In this document: piece after piece, positions 6,102 through 6,795 of the stretch
Numbering within the stretch: position 1 is the stretch's first letter
Layout: each line of letters starts with the position of its first letter
From: DASZHJ01 sp035541215
Lineage (GTDB): Bacteria; Pseudomonadota; Alphaproteobacteria; ATCC43930; CGMCC-115725
NCBI GenBank assembly: GCA_035541215.1
Contig: DATKNV010000005.1
Span: 1-6,795 of the forward strand
Reading direction: 5' to 3'
DNA: 6,795 bases
Program-made: the position numbers and the translations under genes
Notes under the pieces: model-generated
Told to the model about the DNA's origin: nothing
What the model saw: the letters and a program-made list of their open reading frames with translations, nothing else
The model's database searches: none

Positions 6102-6552
6102 AGACCAGCAGCGCCCCCTCGAGCGTGAGCAGCATGGTCTTCGTCTCCCCGCCGCCCTTGCCGCTGTAGCCGCCGAGACGGCCGCCGCCGGCGAGGACGC
6201 GGTGGCAGGGTATGAGGATCGGCAGCGGGTTCGTGCCGCAGGCGGCACCCACCGCGCGGGCGGCGCCGCCGATCTCGTTCGCGAGCTCGCCGTAGCTGCG
6301 GGTCTGGCCGTAGGGAATGCGCAGCATCGCGTCCCAGACCGCGCGCTCGAAGACCGAGCCCGCGGGCTTCATCGGGAGATCGAACTCGCGCCGCGTCCTC
6401 GCGAAATACTCCGCGAGCTGCTCGGCCGCGCGTTGGAGGAGCGGCGTCGGCTCCTCCTTGCGGGCTCTGCGCCAATGGAGGGCGACCAGGGCGCCGTCTC
6501 TTTCCTCGATTGCGAGGAGGCCTAGGGGGCTGGGGACGGTGATCTCGGGCAT
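6100..6552 (-). CDS. ogt: Methylated-DNA--protein-cysteine S-methyltransferase
   Basis: Suicide DNA-repair protein of 150 residues that moves an alkyl group from O6-alkylguanine (and O4-alkylthymine) to its own cysteine. The C-terminal domain is complete: FERAVWDAMLRIPYGQTRSYGELA (68-91), recognition-helix arginine Arg99 in AARAVGAACGTNP, and the active-site motif PCHRV (115-119) with Cys116, then GGGRLGGYSGKGG. The N-terminal domain is short, as in compact Ogt proteins. There is no AraC-like domain, so it is not an Ada fusion. Cys105 sits at a spot that more often holds Asn, Met or Ala. An in-frame TAA two codons upstream (6556-6558 on plus) fixes the ATG at 6552 as the earliest start, yet no Shine-Dalgarno is visible. 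It is separated from the next minus-strand gene by a hairpin and a candidate promoter, so it is probably its own unit. Confidence 0.95.
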   Translation of the reverse strand: MPEITVPSPLGLLAIEERDGALVALHWRRARKEEPTPLLQRAAEQLAEYFARTRREFDLPMKPAGSVFERAVWDAMLRIPYGQTRSYGELANEIGGAARAVGAACGTNPLPILIPCHRVLAGGGRLGGYSGKGGGETKTMLLTLEGALLV

Positions 6553-6574
6553 GGGTTAGAAGGGTTTCGCGCAG

Positions 6575-6657
6575 AGGACGCGGAGGATGCGCAGAGGACG
6601 CAGCGGAATGGCATATCCGAATCTGCCTTTGCGTCCTCTGCGCATCCTCCGCGTCCT
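6575..6657. repeat. Long inverted repeat upstream of ogt
   Basis: Arms of 28 nt at 6575-6602 and 6630-6657 are perfect complements around a 27-nt loop. Each arm contains the same short unit: GCAGAGGACGC occurs at 6571-6581 and again at 6591-6601, a 20-nt period. It lies 22 bp upstream of the ogt ATG, inside its presumed leader or promoter. It looks like a dispersed intergenic repeat rather than a terminator because no T-run follows on either strand. Confidence 0.85.
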
Positions 6658-6795
6658 TGTGTGGACGGCCCCCGCCTGGCAAGAGATTTATTGCGTGAGA
6701 AGCAGGGTCGGGCTTGCGGTCTTGTGTCCGGCCTTTGGTGCGGCCTATTGGGACCGCTGGCCCTGATGGAATCCGCCGGCGCGCTCCAATCTCTG
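6658..6795. other. Unassigned terminal stretch
   Basis: No convincing gene, RNA or repeat. An ATG at 6766 on the plus strand is open for ten codons to the window edge (MESAGALQSL), but there is no Shine-Dalgarno and too little sequence to judge. The promoter of ogt may lie here, but no clear -35/-10 pair was found. Confidence 0.3.

Noticed and set aside
6065..6682. 205-residue minus-strand open frame spanning the ogt region
   Set aside because: Different frame from ogt, Arg/Pro-rich, and its start is made from the long inverted repeat.
6700..6795. Possible tRNA 3' end on the minus strand (GCCGCACCA-like string)
   Set aside because: No T-arm GGTTCGA motif or cloverleaf pairing could be found around it.
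6766..6795. Start of a new plus-strand gene at the ATG at 6766
   Set aside because: Only ten codons are visible, with no Shine-Dalgarno, so it cannot be supported.
1..6795. CRISPR array, defence system, toxin-antitoxin or phage genes
   Set aside because: No regularly spaced direct repeats and no such protein families; coding space is taken up by haem, Rho, hydrolase, oxidoreductase and Ogt genes.

Overview
The window (6,795 bp, GC-rich) looks like ordinary chromosome of an alphaproteobacterium. This is inferred from the gene order hemE-hemH-hemJ-rho, from the alphaproteobacterial style of the HemH, HemJ and Rho proteins, and from GC-rich 'catggccggg' palindromes in the intergenic DNA. No 16S or other phylogenetic marker is present, so the assignment below class level is open.

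Left half (1-3918, plus strand): three late haem-biosynthesis genes lie head to tail with 4-nt ATGA overlaps. They are hemE (uroporphyrinogen III decarboxylase, 5' end cut off by the window), hemH (ferrochelatase) and hemJ (membrane protoporphyrinogen IX oxidase). After a 233-bp C-rich gap with a candidate promoter comes rho, the transcription termination factor, whose residue numbering matches E. coli Rho at every key site checked. HemE makes coproporphyrinogen III, HemJ oxidises protoporphyrinogen IX and HemH inserts iron. The coproporphyrinogen oxidase that links HemE to HemJ is not in this window.

Middle (3919-4292): a gene-free stretch between the convergent ends of rho and a quinone oxidoreductase gene. 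Almost all of it is one large nested imperfect palindrome (about 370 bp) made of several inverted-repeat modules. It looks like a composite of REP/BIME-like intergenic repeats and could act as a two-way transcription barrier.

Right half (4293-6552, minus strand): a two-gene unit encodes a dienelactone-hydrolase-family protein followed 18 bp later by a zinc-less NADPH:quinone oxidoreductase. A candidate promoter and a strong Shine-Dalgarno sequence precede it. Upstream on the same strand is ogt (O6-alkylguanine-DNA alkyltransferase), whose stop codon lies in a GC-rich hairpin. A second long hairpin, with perfect 28-nt arms, sits just upstream of ogt. The last ~135 bp hold nothing that can be assigned.

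I found no new multi-gene system, phage, transposase, CRISPR array, tRNA or rRNA. The most interesting signals are the nested palindrome between rho and the oxidoreductase, the cysteine-rich tail of HemH (possible iron-sulfur ligands), and the long rho leader with no Shine-Dalgarno sequence.
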